Source: an uncultured Porphyromonadaceae bacterium (GTDB lineage Bacteria > Bacteroidota > Bacteroidia > Bacteroidales > Muribaculaceae). From it: a DNA stretch of 13,243 bases. Where the stretch lies: positions 1-13,243 of the forward strand of contig CAJJOX010000038.1 of assembly GCA_905193485.1 (NCBI GenBank), read 5' to 3'. This document shows positions 7,324 to 13,243 of this stretch, piece after piece. Each line of letters opens with the position of its first letter. Positions within the stretch are counted from its first letter, which is position 1. The notes below the pieces were generated by a model. The model ran no database searches. It saw only the letters and a program-made list of their open reading frames with translations, and had not been told where the DNA came from. A program made the translations under genes and the position numbers.

Positions 7324-7944
7324 ATGAGAAGAACACTTGTTTGCGCTATATTGATGCTGACTGCGTTTGTCGGTGCGAAAAAGGCTTCGGCCGAGTTCCG
7401 TTACGGGCCTACGGCCGGAGTCAATGTGTCTGATCTGAATTTCAAACAAGATATATGCACTGTCGACAAGAGCGTGGGTTATTCGGCCGGCGTGACCGGC
7501 GAGCTGATGTTTCCCGGCATCGGTTTCGGCATCGACATAGGCCTGCAATATGAGCAGCGCGGCGCCACTATCCATTTCGGCGAATACAAAATGTGGCAGA
7601 TGGAAGGCTACGGCACTGACCGTTCATATCTCCACTATCTTGTGATCCCGTTGCATCTTCGCTTCAAATATACTAATATGAACGGGTTTGAAGATGTCCT
7701 TGCACCTTTCGCATATGCCGGCCCTTCGGTCGGAATACTGGTCGGCCATAGCAAGATCGACTGCCTGAGCTATCCGTTTGGCGAGCTTGGAATCGATTTT
7801 GGCATCGGTGCGGAAATCAAGCGTAAATGGCAGATTTCGGCAAGTTATACCATGGGTGTGACTTACGCTCTTAAAGACAAGATTCTCACCAATTATTCGG
7901 CCCGGAATTCAGTGTGGGCCGTTAAGGTGGCTTATTTGTTCTGA
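7324..7944 (+). CDS. Outer-membrane beta-barrel protein (porin family / OMP_b-brl_2-like)
   Basis: The 206-residue product starts with a signal peptide ([20 protein letters not shown], cleavage probably after ASA at 21-23). The mature part is a run of alternating amphipathic strands (for example [77 protein letters not shown]) and ends AVKVAYLF, with the terminal aromatic residue expected of an outer-membrane barrel. This is the small eight-strand-type barrel common and abundant in Bacteroidales, where ligands are mostly unknown. Its stop codon lies inside the end of the convergent channel gene, overlapping by 13 bp. No partner gene hints at a specific function. Confidence 0.88.
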   Translation: MRRTLVCAILMLTAFVGAKKASAEFRYGPTAGVNVSDLNFKQDICTVDKSVGYSAGVTGELMFPGIGFGIDIGLQYEQRGATIHFGEYKMWQMEGYGTDRSYLHYLVIPLHLRFKYTNMNGFEDVLAPFAYAGPSVGILVGHSKIDCLSYPFGELGIDFGIGAEIKRKWQISASYTMGVTYALKDKILTNYSARNSVWAVKVAYLF

Positions 7945-9245
7945 CCGGTAGTCGGTGCAAGCACAACATTTTGTGATCCCGTGTCAAGCGCGTTGCCGCG
8001 CTCGGATGCGGGATAATTGTATATGCGCAGCCCGAACTGCCGCGCTGTCATCACGGCGTGCTCAAACAATTCACTTTGGACAGCTTCATAAGCGGTCCAT
8101 GCCGTCGTCGTATAGCAATAGATCTGCAATGGCAGACCGGCCGGGGTGGGATCGAGTATGCGCACGAGAATCTGCTGGTCGGTGGCAATGAGTTTATGTC
8201 CGAGCAGGTAGTTGCAGAGATAAGCGCGGAACAGTCCGATATTGGTCTGGGCGGTGCCATTGACGCATGCTACTCCCGGATCGTAGAATTGTCCGTCGGC
8301 TTTGACACGTGAGAGGAACTGCTGCATGCCCGGCAGCGCGCTGACCGCGTCGATAAGAGCCGGCGTGGCCGCGGCGATGGAGTCGGCGTCGATATATAAT
8401 GCACGGCTGATAAGACGGCAGCCGCTGTCCGACATCCCGCGCCAGTTCTGAAATGATGTGCTCACGAGGGTGTAGGGCGGAAGGGTGACAATGGTGTTGT
8501 CCCAGTTCTGCACCTTGACAGCAGTGAGCGACATGTCGATCACTATGCCGTTGGCGATTGTTGAAGGCACTACAATCCAGTCTCCGATCCGGAGCATGTC
8601 GTTCTGCGACAGCTGCACCCCGGCGACGAAACCGAGGATGCTGTCCTTGAAAATCAGCATCAGGGCGGCAGCAAATGCACCGAGGCCGGCAAGCAGAGCC
8701 GCCGGCGATTTGTCGAAAATCACCGAACCGATAATTATGAGCGAGATGATCCACACGATGCCCGTGAGCACGTCGCGTATTCCACCGAGAGGGAGGTTTT
8801 TTGTGTTTTCGCGTTCGTTGTAGCGTTCCCAGACAAAAGTTATGATGGCATTGATGGCGCGGGTGATCGTGACGATCAGATAGATCACGATGCCGAGCCG
8901 GAACAGATGGAGCAGCGTCGAAGTGGTGTCAAACGCGAGTGGAAGCAATCCGAGAATGACCAGAGGAGGAATTATATGCGAGCATTTCGACAGGACATGC
9001 TCTTTAAGAAGCGAGTCGCCGATGCGTGTGTGGCGCCATGCCACTATGCGGCGCGTGATCCACAGCACGATGCGGCGTATCGCCCATCCGAGCAGCAAAG
9101 CCACGGCCACAATGACCGCGACGTAGATCGTTTCTTCTATCCTCGGATCATGGCTTAGACCGATGTGATTTATGAGAGCTCGGATGTTGTCGAGGAGCCA
9201 TACTGCTACCTGATGCGACGGGATAATGGATGTGATGGATGTCAT
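7932..9245 (-). CDS. Mechanosensitive ion channel, MscS family (YbdG-like)
   Basis: A 437-residue inner-membrane channel predicted to open under membrane tension and release solutes on hypo-osmotic shock. Hydrophobic helices lie at about 38-60, 91-108, 114-136 and 160-178, followed by the glycine/alanine-rich pore helix typical of MscS TM3 (about 184-210, AGLGAFAAALMLIFKDSILG) and the GDWI motif (221-224) that opens the cytoplasmic beta domain. The soluble C-terminal domain runs to the end. Length, a five-helix layout and text such as QNWRGMSDSGCR resemble E. coli YbdG (about 415 residues). Its 3' end overlaps the barrel gene tail to tail, and its 5' end faces the maturase gene. I found no clear promoter for it in 9246-9426. 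Confidence 0.93.
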   Translation of the reverse strand: MTSITSIIPSHQVAVWLLDNIRALINHIGLSHDPRIEETIYVAVIVAVALLLGWAIRRIVLWITRRIVAWRHTRIGDSLLKEHVLSKCSHIIPPLVILGLLPLAFDTTSTLLHLFRLGIVIYLIVTITRAINAIITFVWERYNERENTKNLPLGGIRDVLTGIVWIISLIIIGSVIFDKSPAALLAGLGAFAAALMLIFKDSILGFVAGVQLSQNDMLRIGDWIVVPSTIANGIVIDMSLTAVKVQNWDNTIVTLPPYTLVSTSFQNWRGMSDSGCRLISRALYIDADSIAAATPALIDAVSALPGMQQFLSRVKADGQFYDPGVACVNGTAQTNIGLFRAYLCNYLLGHKLIATDQQILVRILDPTPAGLPLQIYCYTTTAWTAYEAVQSELFEHAVMTARQFGLRIYNYPASERGNALDTGSQNVVLAPTTGQNK

Positions 9246-9307
9246 ATTGTCGGGCTGTTTTCAGAAAAAAACGCATGACGCGAGCCGAATGTTTTGTGGC
9301 AATGCGC

Positions 9308-9315
9308 TATCTTTG
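9308..9315 (+). promoter_or_regulatory. Promoter -7 element for the radical SAM maturase gene
   Basis: TATCTTTG matches TAnnTTTG. The nearest TTTG upstream (9293-9296) is only 11 bp away, too close for a -33 box. If used, it gives a leader of about 105 nt before the ATG at 9427. Confidence 0.5.
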
Positions 9316-9320
9316 CTGAC

Positions 9321-9426
9321 GCGACACGTATTTTGTCACGATCTCCGGGAGGAAGTGTCCGCGGTAAGGACCCTGATCCGGTGAGCAAGGCGATGTGGCG
9401 GGTATAACATTAGAAAAAATCCACCT
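9321..9426 (+). other. Unassigned, possibly structured leader of the maturase gene
   Basis: This GC-richer, non-coding stretch follows the -7 element. It can fold a TCC-GGGA-GGA hairpin with a GNRA loop (9343-9352) and a GTCC/GGAC stem around GCGGTAA (9357-9371). The order faintly recalls helix 8 of small SRP RNA, but the conserved flanking loop bases differ. No riboswitch class is recognised. Confidence 0.25.
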
Positions 9427-10674
9427 ATGGGCAATACAATATATTTTGATGAAGAATGCGGGCGTGCCAATCCGTTCGGCGCGGTGATGTATATGATGAC
9501 CAAGCCGGTGGGAGCCGCATGCAACATGCGGTGTGACTATTGCTATTATCTCGAGAAGGGGGCAGGTCTCGGGCGTCAGCTGATGAGCGAGGAAACGCTT
9601 GACGAGTTCGTGCGTCAGTATATCGAATCGCAGACGGTGGAAGAAGTGGTCTTCACGTGGCATGGCGGGGAGGCGATGATGCGGCCGTTGTCATTCTATG
9701 AGCATGCGGTGGAACTGCAGCGGCGATATGGCCGCGGGCGCAGGATCATCAACTGCATCCAGACCAACGGCACGCTCATCAATGACCGGTGGTGCAGCTT
9801 TCTGCGGGCAAACGGATGGCTCGTGGGCATATCAATCGACGGCCCCGAGGAACTCCACGATGAATACCGTCATACGGCGGGTGGAGGCCCGACGCATCAG
9901 ACTGTGATGCGCGGCATACGCATGATGCAGCGTTATGGCGTCGAATGGAACGCAATGGCGGTAGTCAATGACTATAATGTCGAGTATCCCGAAGAGTTCT
10001 ATGATTTTTTCAAATCGATAGGCTGCCGTTATCTTCAGTTCACGCCGATCGTGGAGCGGCGGCATGAGAACGGCAACGGCCGTCTGGCTTCGGTGACAGA
10101 TGCCGATAGCAATGGCGTCGCCGTCACTGCGGAGAGTGTGACCGGAGCGCAGTGGGGTGAATTTCTATGTCGCGTGTTTGACCGTTGGGTGCGGGAAGAT
10201 GTCGGCCGTGTGTTCGTGCAGCTCTTTGACTCGACGCTTGCCCGTTGGGTGGGCGCGCAGCCCGGAGTGTGCTCCATGGCGCGTGAATGCGGTCATGCGG
10301 GAATTGTGGATTGGAACGGCGATGTCTATTCGTGTGACCATTTTGTGTTTCCGCAGCATCGTCTGGGCAACATACATGACAATACGCTCATCGAGATGAT
10401 GACTTCGCCCGAGCAAATGGCTTTCGGTGCTAAAAAAAGAGGATCGTTGCCGCGTCAATGTCGCGAATGCCGTTTCACGGATATCTGTAACGGCGAATGT
10501 CCGAAAAACCGATTTGCGCTGACAGCCGACGGAGAGCCGGGACTGAACTGGCTGTGTGAGGGGTATCGGCGGTTTTTCAACCATGTCGCTCCCGCGATGG
10601 ACTTCATGGCCGGTGAATTGCGGGCCGAGAGGGCTCCAGCCAATGTGATGGAGTGGATGCGCGGACGCCGTTGA
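9427..10674 (+). CDS. Anaerobic sulfatase-maturating enzyme, radical SAM/SPASM
   Basis: The 415-residue enzyme is predicted to oxidise an active-site Cys or Ser of type I sulfatases to formylglycine without oxygen, using S-adenosylmethionine and iron-sulfur clusters in the cytoplasm. The radical SAM signature is C32-x3-C36-x2-C39 (CNMRCDYC) followed by YYLEK, and WHGGEAMM (78-85) is the SAM-binding glycine motif. The SPASM region carries cysteines at about 282, 288, 303, 345, 348, 354, 358 and 377, enough for two auxiliary clusters; GDVYSCDHFV and CNGECPKNRF are typical of anSME. It corresponds to the B. thetaiotaomicron ChuR type. No sulfatase gene lies in the window, so its substrates (mucin or glycan sulfatases) would be elsewhere. 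Its TGA directly abuts the stop of the convergent S4 gene. Confidence 0.92.
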   Translation: MGNTIYFDEECGRANPFGAVMYMMTKPVGAACNMRCDYCYYLEKGAGLGRQLMSEETLDEFVRQYIESQTVEEVVFTWHGGEAMMRPLSFYEHAVELQRRYGRGRRIINCIQTNGTLINDRWCSFLRANGWLVGISIDGPEELHDEYRHTAGGGPTHQTVMRGIRMMQRYGVEWNAMAVVNDYNVEYPEEFYDFFKSIGCRYLQFTPIVERRHENGNGRLASVTDADSNGVAVTAESVTGAQWGEFLCRVFDRWVREDVGRVFVQLFDSTLARWVGAQPGVCSMARECGHAGIVDWNGDVYSCDHFVFPQHRLGNIHDNTLIEMMTSPEQMAFGAKKRGSLPRQCRECRFTDICNGECPKNRFALTADGEPGLNWLCEGYRRFFNHVAPAMDFMAGELRAERAPANVMEWMRGRR

Positions 10675-11115
10675 TCACTCGTCGTTGAGAAAATCATCGT
10701 CGAAGTCGAAATCCCAGCCCATTGATTCTGTGTCCTGATAAGATTCTTCAGTAAACTGAGAAAGCTTTCGGCTTTCGCGCTTGGTGGGACGACCAAGACC
10801 TTTGCGTCGGTCGATAAAACCGCTGATTTTTACCACCTCGAGCAGATCGAGTTCGCTGCGCGGCGTGATATTTTCCATATAGTCGGGCACGAGTTTCGCG
10901 CCAAGACGGTTGGCTGTGAGGGCAAGTACACGGAAAGAATAGGTGACCGGAGGCTTGCGCACACGGATTATATCGCCTACTTTAATCATACGTGACGGTT
11001 TTGCCGGGATGTCGCCGATAAACACACGTCCTTTCTTGCATGCGTCGGTGGCGATGGTGCGTGTCTTGAAGATGCGCACGGCCCAAAGCCATTTGTCGAT
11101 TCTCACTTCAGCCAT
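10675..11115 (-). CDS. hslR: S4-domain RNA-binding protein, Hsp15-like
   Basis: The 146-residue protein opens with the S4 RNA-binding fold (RIDKWLWAVRIFKTRTIATDACKKGRVFIG, residues 5-34) and continues with the small beta domain (KVGDIIRVRKPP). E. coli Hsp15 rescues stalled 50S subunits carrying peptidyl-tRNA; the same role is likely here but is inferred. The segment RKGLGRPTKRESRKLSQF is basic and the tail is acidic (DFDFDDDFLNDE). It lies 40 bp after pth, which releases peptidyl-tRNA, so it forms a translation-quality operon with pth and rplY. Its stop touches the stop of the maturase gene on the other strand, with no terminator between. Confidence 0.9.
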   Translation of the reverse strand: MAEVRIDKWLWAVRIFKTRTIATDACKKGRVFIGDIPAKPSRMIKVGDIIRVRKPPVTYSFRVLALTANRLGAKLVPDYMENITPRSELDLLEVVKISGFIDRRKGLGRPTKRESRKLSQFTEESYQDTESMGWDFDFDDDFLNDE

Positions 11116-11155
11116 ATGCGATTCGTTAAGCCGGATTGTGGTTGTGTAAAAAGGT

Positions 11156-11719
11156 TCACTTGTTGTTGAATTGGTTCATGGCGGTTGCGGCACCTGCAAG
11201 GCAGAAGGTGCGTATGGCGTCAAGAGCGACATCTATGCGTTGAGGCAATGCAAGGCGTTGCTCGGGAGTGAACCGTCCAAGCACATAATCGATCTGACAG
11301 CCGCGAGGAAAGTCGTTGCCGATACCAAAACGCAGCCGCGGATAAGCGTCGGTGCCAAGCATTTGTGCTATATTCTTCAGTCCGTTGTGCCCGGCGTCGG
11401 AACCTTTCATTTTCAACCGAATGGCACCGAACGGGAGTGCGATATCGTCGACAAGCACGAGGATATGGTCGATATCGATGCCTTCTTTGTCGCGCCAGTA
11501 GCGCACTGCATTGCCACTGAGATTCATATATGTGGATGGCTTGAGCAAGACGAGCTGTTGGTTTTTCAGCCGCATATCGGCCACATCGCCATAACGTTTT
11601 GTCGAAAAAGAGATATTGGATGCCTCTGCCAAGGCATCCAATATCATAAATCCTATATTGTGGCGGGTATTGGCGTATTCGTCGCCGATGTTGCCAAGCC
11701 CCACAATGAGATATTTCAT
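11156..11719 (-). CDS. pth: Peptidyl-tRNA hydrolase
   Basis: The enzyme hydrolyses the ester bond of peptidyl-tRNAs that drop off the ribosome, recycling tRNA in the cytoplasm. At 187 residues it has family length. The conserved set is complete: N10 in VGLGNIG, catalytic H20 in NTRHNIGF, N66 in STYMNLSG, D92 in VDDIALPFG and N112 in GSDAGHNGL, followed by RLRFGIG. The gene starts 11 bp after rplY and precedes the Hsp15-like gene, a gene order I expect in Bacteroidetes. It should be expressed from the rplY promoter. Confidence 0.97.
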   Translation of the reverse strand: MKYLIVGLGNIGDEYANTRHNIGFMILDALAEASNISFSTKRYGDVADMRLKNQQLVLLKPSTYMNLSGNAVRYWRDKEGIDIDHILVLVDDIALPFGAIRLKMKGSDAGHNGLKNIAQMLGTDAYPRLRFGIGNDFPRGCQIDYVLGRFTPEQRLALPQRIDVALDAIRTFCLAGAATAMNQFNNK

Positions 11720-11730
11720 ACGTGAAATGT

Positions 11731-12309
11731 TTATTTTTCAGCGGAAGCTGCTGCACCACGGGCGGCACGAGTGAGCTGTACGGCGCAGACGACGGCGTTT
11801 TTGGCGTTCATCAGTTCAAGACCTTCGAAGTGGAGGTCGCCGATCTGAAGAGTTTTGCCGAGAGCGAGGTGATCTACGTTGATGACTACGCGTTCGGGGA
11901 TATTGGTGTAGGGGGCTTTCACCTTGATCTTTTTCATCGAGAGAGTGAGCTTACCACCGGCTTTCACACCTTCGGCGTGTCCTTCGAGTCTGACGGGCAC
12001 TTCGATGGTTACGGGTTTGTCTTCGGTGACTTCGAGGAGATCCATGTGGAGGATGGAGTCCTTGACGGGATGGAACTGGATGTCCTTAAGCACGGCCATG
12101 CGTTTGCTGCCGTTGACGTCGAGTTCGATAGCGAAGATGTCGGGGGTGTATACGAGATTACGCACAGCGTCTTGAGATACAGTAAGGTGTTCGGCTGTGT
12201 GCTCTTTGGTGTTAAGCACTACGGGGATTTTCTTTTCGTCGCGGATAGCTTTTGTGGCTTTTTTGCCGAGAGCGGTACGGGGCTCGGCTGCGAGCTGATA
12301 AGTTTTCAT
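11731..12309 (-). CDS. rplY: 50S ribosomal protein L25, long Ctc/TL5 form
   Basis: L25 binds 5S rRNA at the central protuberance of the large subunit. The 192-residue product is the two-domain form: an N-terminal 5S-binding barrel (about 1-93, [23 protein letters not shown], ending ILHMDLLEV) and a C-terminal beta domain (about 98-180, [41 protein letters not shown]). An Ala-rich tail ([10 protein letters not shown]) ends it. The ATG at 12309 gives the usual N-terminus. It leads the operon rplY-pth-S4, with a promoter about 90 bp upstream. A leader of about 80 nt contains no r-protein autoregulatory motif I recognise. Confidence 0.96.
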   Translation of the reverse strand: MKTYQLAAEPRTALGKKATKAIRDEKKIPVVLNTKEHTAEHLTVSQDAVRNLVYTPDIFAIELDVNGSKRMAVLKDIQFHPVKDSILHMDLLEVTEDKPVTIEVPVRLEGHAEGVKAGGKLTLSMKKIKVKAPYTNIPERVVINVDHLALGKTLQIGDLHFEGLELMNAKNAVVCAVQLTRAARGAAASAEK

Positions 12310-12397
12310 TGTTGTGTAAAAGTTTGTGTTACTAAAAATTAAGTTGGTTAAATGCTCCTTAATTTCCCATCACACGCGGGATGCTAAAAAGCGACTG

Positions 12398-12429
12398 CAA
12401 AGTTAATGAATTTATTTCTCATAAACAAC
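12398..12429 (-). promoter_or_regulatory. Promoter of the rplY-pth-S4 operon
   Basis: On the minus strand TAACTTTG (12405-12398) matches the -7 consensus, and GTTG (12429-12426) sits 20 bp upstream as a three-of-four match to the -33 TTTG box. The spacing is ideal for a Bacteroidetes vegetative promoter. Confidence 0.7.
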
Positions 12430-12556
12430 ACGTCGGAATTTTTTGGTTTTGTTTTGATGGAAACGTCTGAAAACCACTGATGAATGGTATCCGGAGGATA
12501 AGCTGATCGTGTTAGCGTTATTTAACTAAAAATATTCAGGCAGAGGTTAAATACAG

Positions 12557-12587
12557 TTTGGAATTAGAAAAAAATACGGTATTTTTG
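12557..12587 (+). promoter_or_regulatory. Near-perfect Bacteroidetes promoter upstream of small ORF and peptidase
   Basis: TTTG (12557-12560), a 19-bp spacer and TATTTTTG (12580-12587) match both boxes and the spacing of the Bacteroidetes consensus. Transcription should start near 12594. It would drive the small ORF at 12608 and, with a leader of about 270 nt, perhaps the peptidase gene at 12868. Confidence 0.7.
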
Positions 12588-12607
12588 TGAAAACCAATCA
12601 TAAGGCT

Positions 12608-12760
12608 ATGAATGAAGACACTAAACACATAGAGCAGGAAAATAATTTCATTAATGGCTGTCAGGAGTGCTGTGTAATCTTCAATATGGCACATATCTGT
12701 CTTTGGATCAGTTGTCAGTTTTTTCAAGGGCAATATAAATCACTATCCATTTCAAAATAA
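12608..12760 (+). CDS. Possible 50-codon small protein, unrecognised
   Basis: An ATG about 14 nt after the predicted transcription start opens a 50-codon frame ending TAA. The product begins MNEDTKHIEQENNFINGC and is Cys-rich in the middle (CQECC, then HICLWISCQFF) with a moderately hydrophobic core. I recognise no family. The case rests on position relative to the strong promoter; a chance ORF in the leader of the peptidase gene, or a decayed gene remnant, is equally possible. Confidence 0.3.
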   Translation: MNEDTKHIEQENNFINGCQECCVIFNMAHICLWISCQFFQGQYKSLSISK

Positions 12761-12867
12761 TGCCGTATGGACAATACAGACGGCAATACATACAGACAGT
12801 AGATACGCTACAGATAAATCTGCGGATCAAGGGAAATTCATATGAAATACTAAAATAGCAGTAATCC

Positions 12868-13243
12868 ATGAAACGAATCAGAAGAACAATTTTAGTCGCT
12901 TTAACGGGAATGGTTGCGTCGTTTGCTTTTGCCGCCCAGATAGTCCAGGATGAGATGCTTGAGACTTTCCAACGGCTTGCCCGCATAAACAGTCAGTCAA
13001 GCGAGGACAGTGTTTCAACTTACGGTCAGTATCTTATGGCTCTTGAGATCGAGCGGACTGTCAATGAAATCCTGAAAAGTGATCCTGATGCGGGATGTGT
13101 GACGGTGTCGCCGACAAATTATGTATATGTCAGGATAAGCCCCAACATAAAGAAGCCATGTAAGGTGTTGGGCGTATCGTGCCATCTTGATGTCACACCT
13201 GAGGCTCCCGGAGGGAATATTGTTCCGATTGTCGATACGCGAA
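12868..13243 (+). CDS. Peptidase T-like M20 metallopeptidase, 5' part only
   Basis: The frame is open from the ATG at 12868 to the window end (125 codons plus one base), so the 3' part is missing. Residues 1-23 look like a signal peptide (MKRIRRTILVALTGMVASFA, cleavage near AFA/A). The mature part shows an M20/PepT opening (LETFQRLARINSQSSEDSVS) and the first metal-binding motif H106-x-D108 in GVSCHLDVTPEAPGGNIVP, matching the SHxDTSP...NVxP segment of peptidase T. PepT removes the N-terminal residue of tripeptides using two zinc ions. A secreted or periplasmic version is unusual because classical PepT is cytoplasmic. Other M20 peptidases cannot be fully excluded without the C-terminal half. 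Confidence 0.8.
   Translation, partial: MKRIRRTILVALTGMVASFAFAAQIVQDEMLETFQRLARINSQSSEDSVSTYGQYLMALEIERTVNEILKSDPDAGCVTVSPTNYVYVRISPNIKKPCKVLGVSCHLDVTPEAPGGNIVPIVDTR

Larger units (their letters stand above)
12310..12867. other. Long intergenic region between rplY and the peptidase gene
   Basis: This 558-bp stretch contains the rplY promoter and leader on the left and a plus-strand promoter (12557-12587) with a possible 50-codon ORF on the right. A 6-bp stem (TGCCGT with ACGGCA, 12761-12785) lies directly after that ORF but has no T tract. From about 12430 to 12550 I see nothing further. The minus-strand frames here overlap the promoters and do not look like proteins. Confidence 0.5.

Noticed and set aside
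6750..7433. 227-codon plus-strand frame over the 5' half of gpmI
   Set aside because: Shadow of gpmI, which has intact catalytic motifs on the minus strand; the frame also crosses the divergent promoters and the barrel gene start.
8194..8754. 186-codon minus-strand frame within the channel gene
   Set aside because: Same strand but a different frame from the MscS-family gene; Arg/His/Gly-rich composition of an out-of-frame read.
11171..11725. 184-codon plus-strand frame opposite pth
   Set aside because: Pth on the minus strand has all conserved residues; this frame shows no domain.
11722..12342. 206-codon plus-strand frame opposite rplY
   Set aside because: Antisense to a clearly conserved ribosomal protein gene; low-complexity Phe/Gly/Asp/Val-rich product typical of a complement-strand shadow.
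12536..12733. 65-codon minus-strand frame between rplY and the peptidase gene
   Set aside because: Runs through the best plus-strand promoter and has no supporting promoter or family resemblance.
12708..12986. 92-codon minus-strand frame overlapping the peptidase start
   Set aside because: Antisense to the signal peptide and N-terminus of the M20 peptidase; no promoter on that strand.
1..13243. CRISPR array, tRNA or rRNA gene, or insertion sequence with terminal repeats
   Set aside because: No spaced direct-repeat series, no cloverleaf-like or rRNA-like segment and no transposase frame were found by eye.

Overview
The window looks like a chromosomal segment from an anaerobic Bacteroidales bacterium, possibly a Muribaculaceae-like gut lineage. 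The clues are -7 promoter elements of the Bacteroidetes type (TAnnTTTG), the absence of Shine-Dalgarno sequences, a Bacteroidetes-style tyrosine recombinase, a SusC-era-type outer-membrane barrel protein, an anaerobic sulfatase-maturase-type radical SAM enzyme, and a long-form L25 (Ctc) next to pth. The genus is inference; no rRNA or tRNA gene is visible.

Region 1 (39-4005, minus strand) is an AT-rich, tightly packed three-gene operon, read right to left. It encodes a four-helix membrane protein with a large extracytoplasmic domain, a P-loop GTPase-like protein, and a protein with two zinc ribbons followed by one membrane helix and an extracytoplasmic tail. None matches a family I can name with certainty. 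Together they look like a membrane-associated, GTPase-centred accessory system, possibly a conflict or defence module.

Region 2 (4006-5667) is the control region. Directly upstream of the operon are two perfect 17-bp inverted repeats 156 bp apart (4020-4036 and 4193-4209). Each is built as 6-bp arms around a 5-bp asymmetric spacer, like a tyrosine-recombinase core site. A terminator hairpin (4232-4259) lies beyond the right repeat, and beyond that is a tyrosine recombinase gene (4295-5500). This is the layout expected of a phase-variable promoter switch with its own invertase, and it is the most interesting part of the window.

Region 3 (5706-7944) holds gpmI (2,3-bisphosphoglycerate-independent phosphoglycerate mutase) on the minus strand and a small outer-membrane beta-barrel protein on the plus strand, divergently transcribed from back-to-back promoters.

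Region 4 (7932-10674) holds a YbdG-like mechanosensitive channel (minus) and, divergently, a radical SAM anaerobic sulfatase-maturating enzyme (plus) with a roughly 100-nt leader.

Region 5 (10675-12309, minus) is the translation operon rplY-pth-S4/Hsp15-like, with a good promoter upstream of rplY. The S4 gene abuts the maturase gene tail to tail.

Region 6 (12310-13243) is a long intergenic stretch with a near-perfect Bacteroidetes promoter and a possible 50-codon small ORF. It is followed by the 5' part of a peptidase T-like M20 metallopeptidase that carries a predicted signal peptide and runs off the window end.
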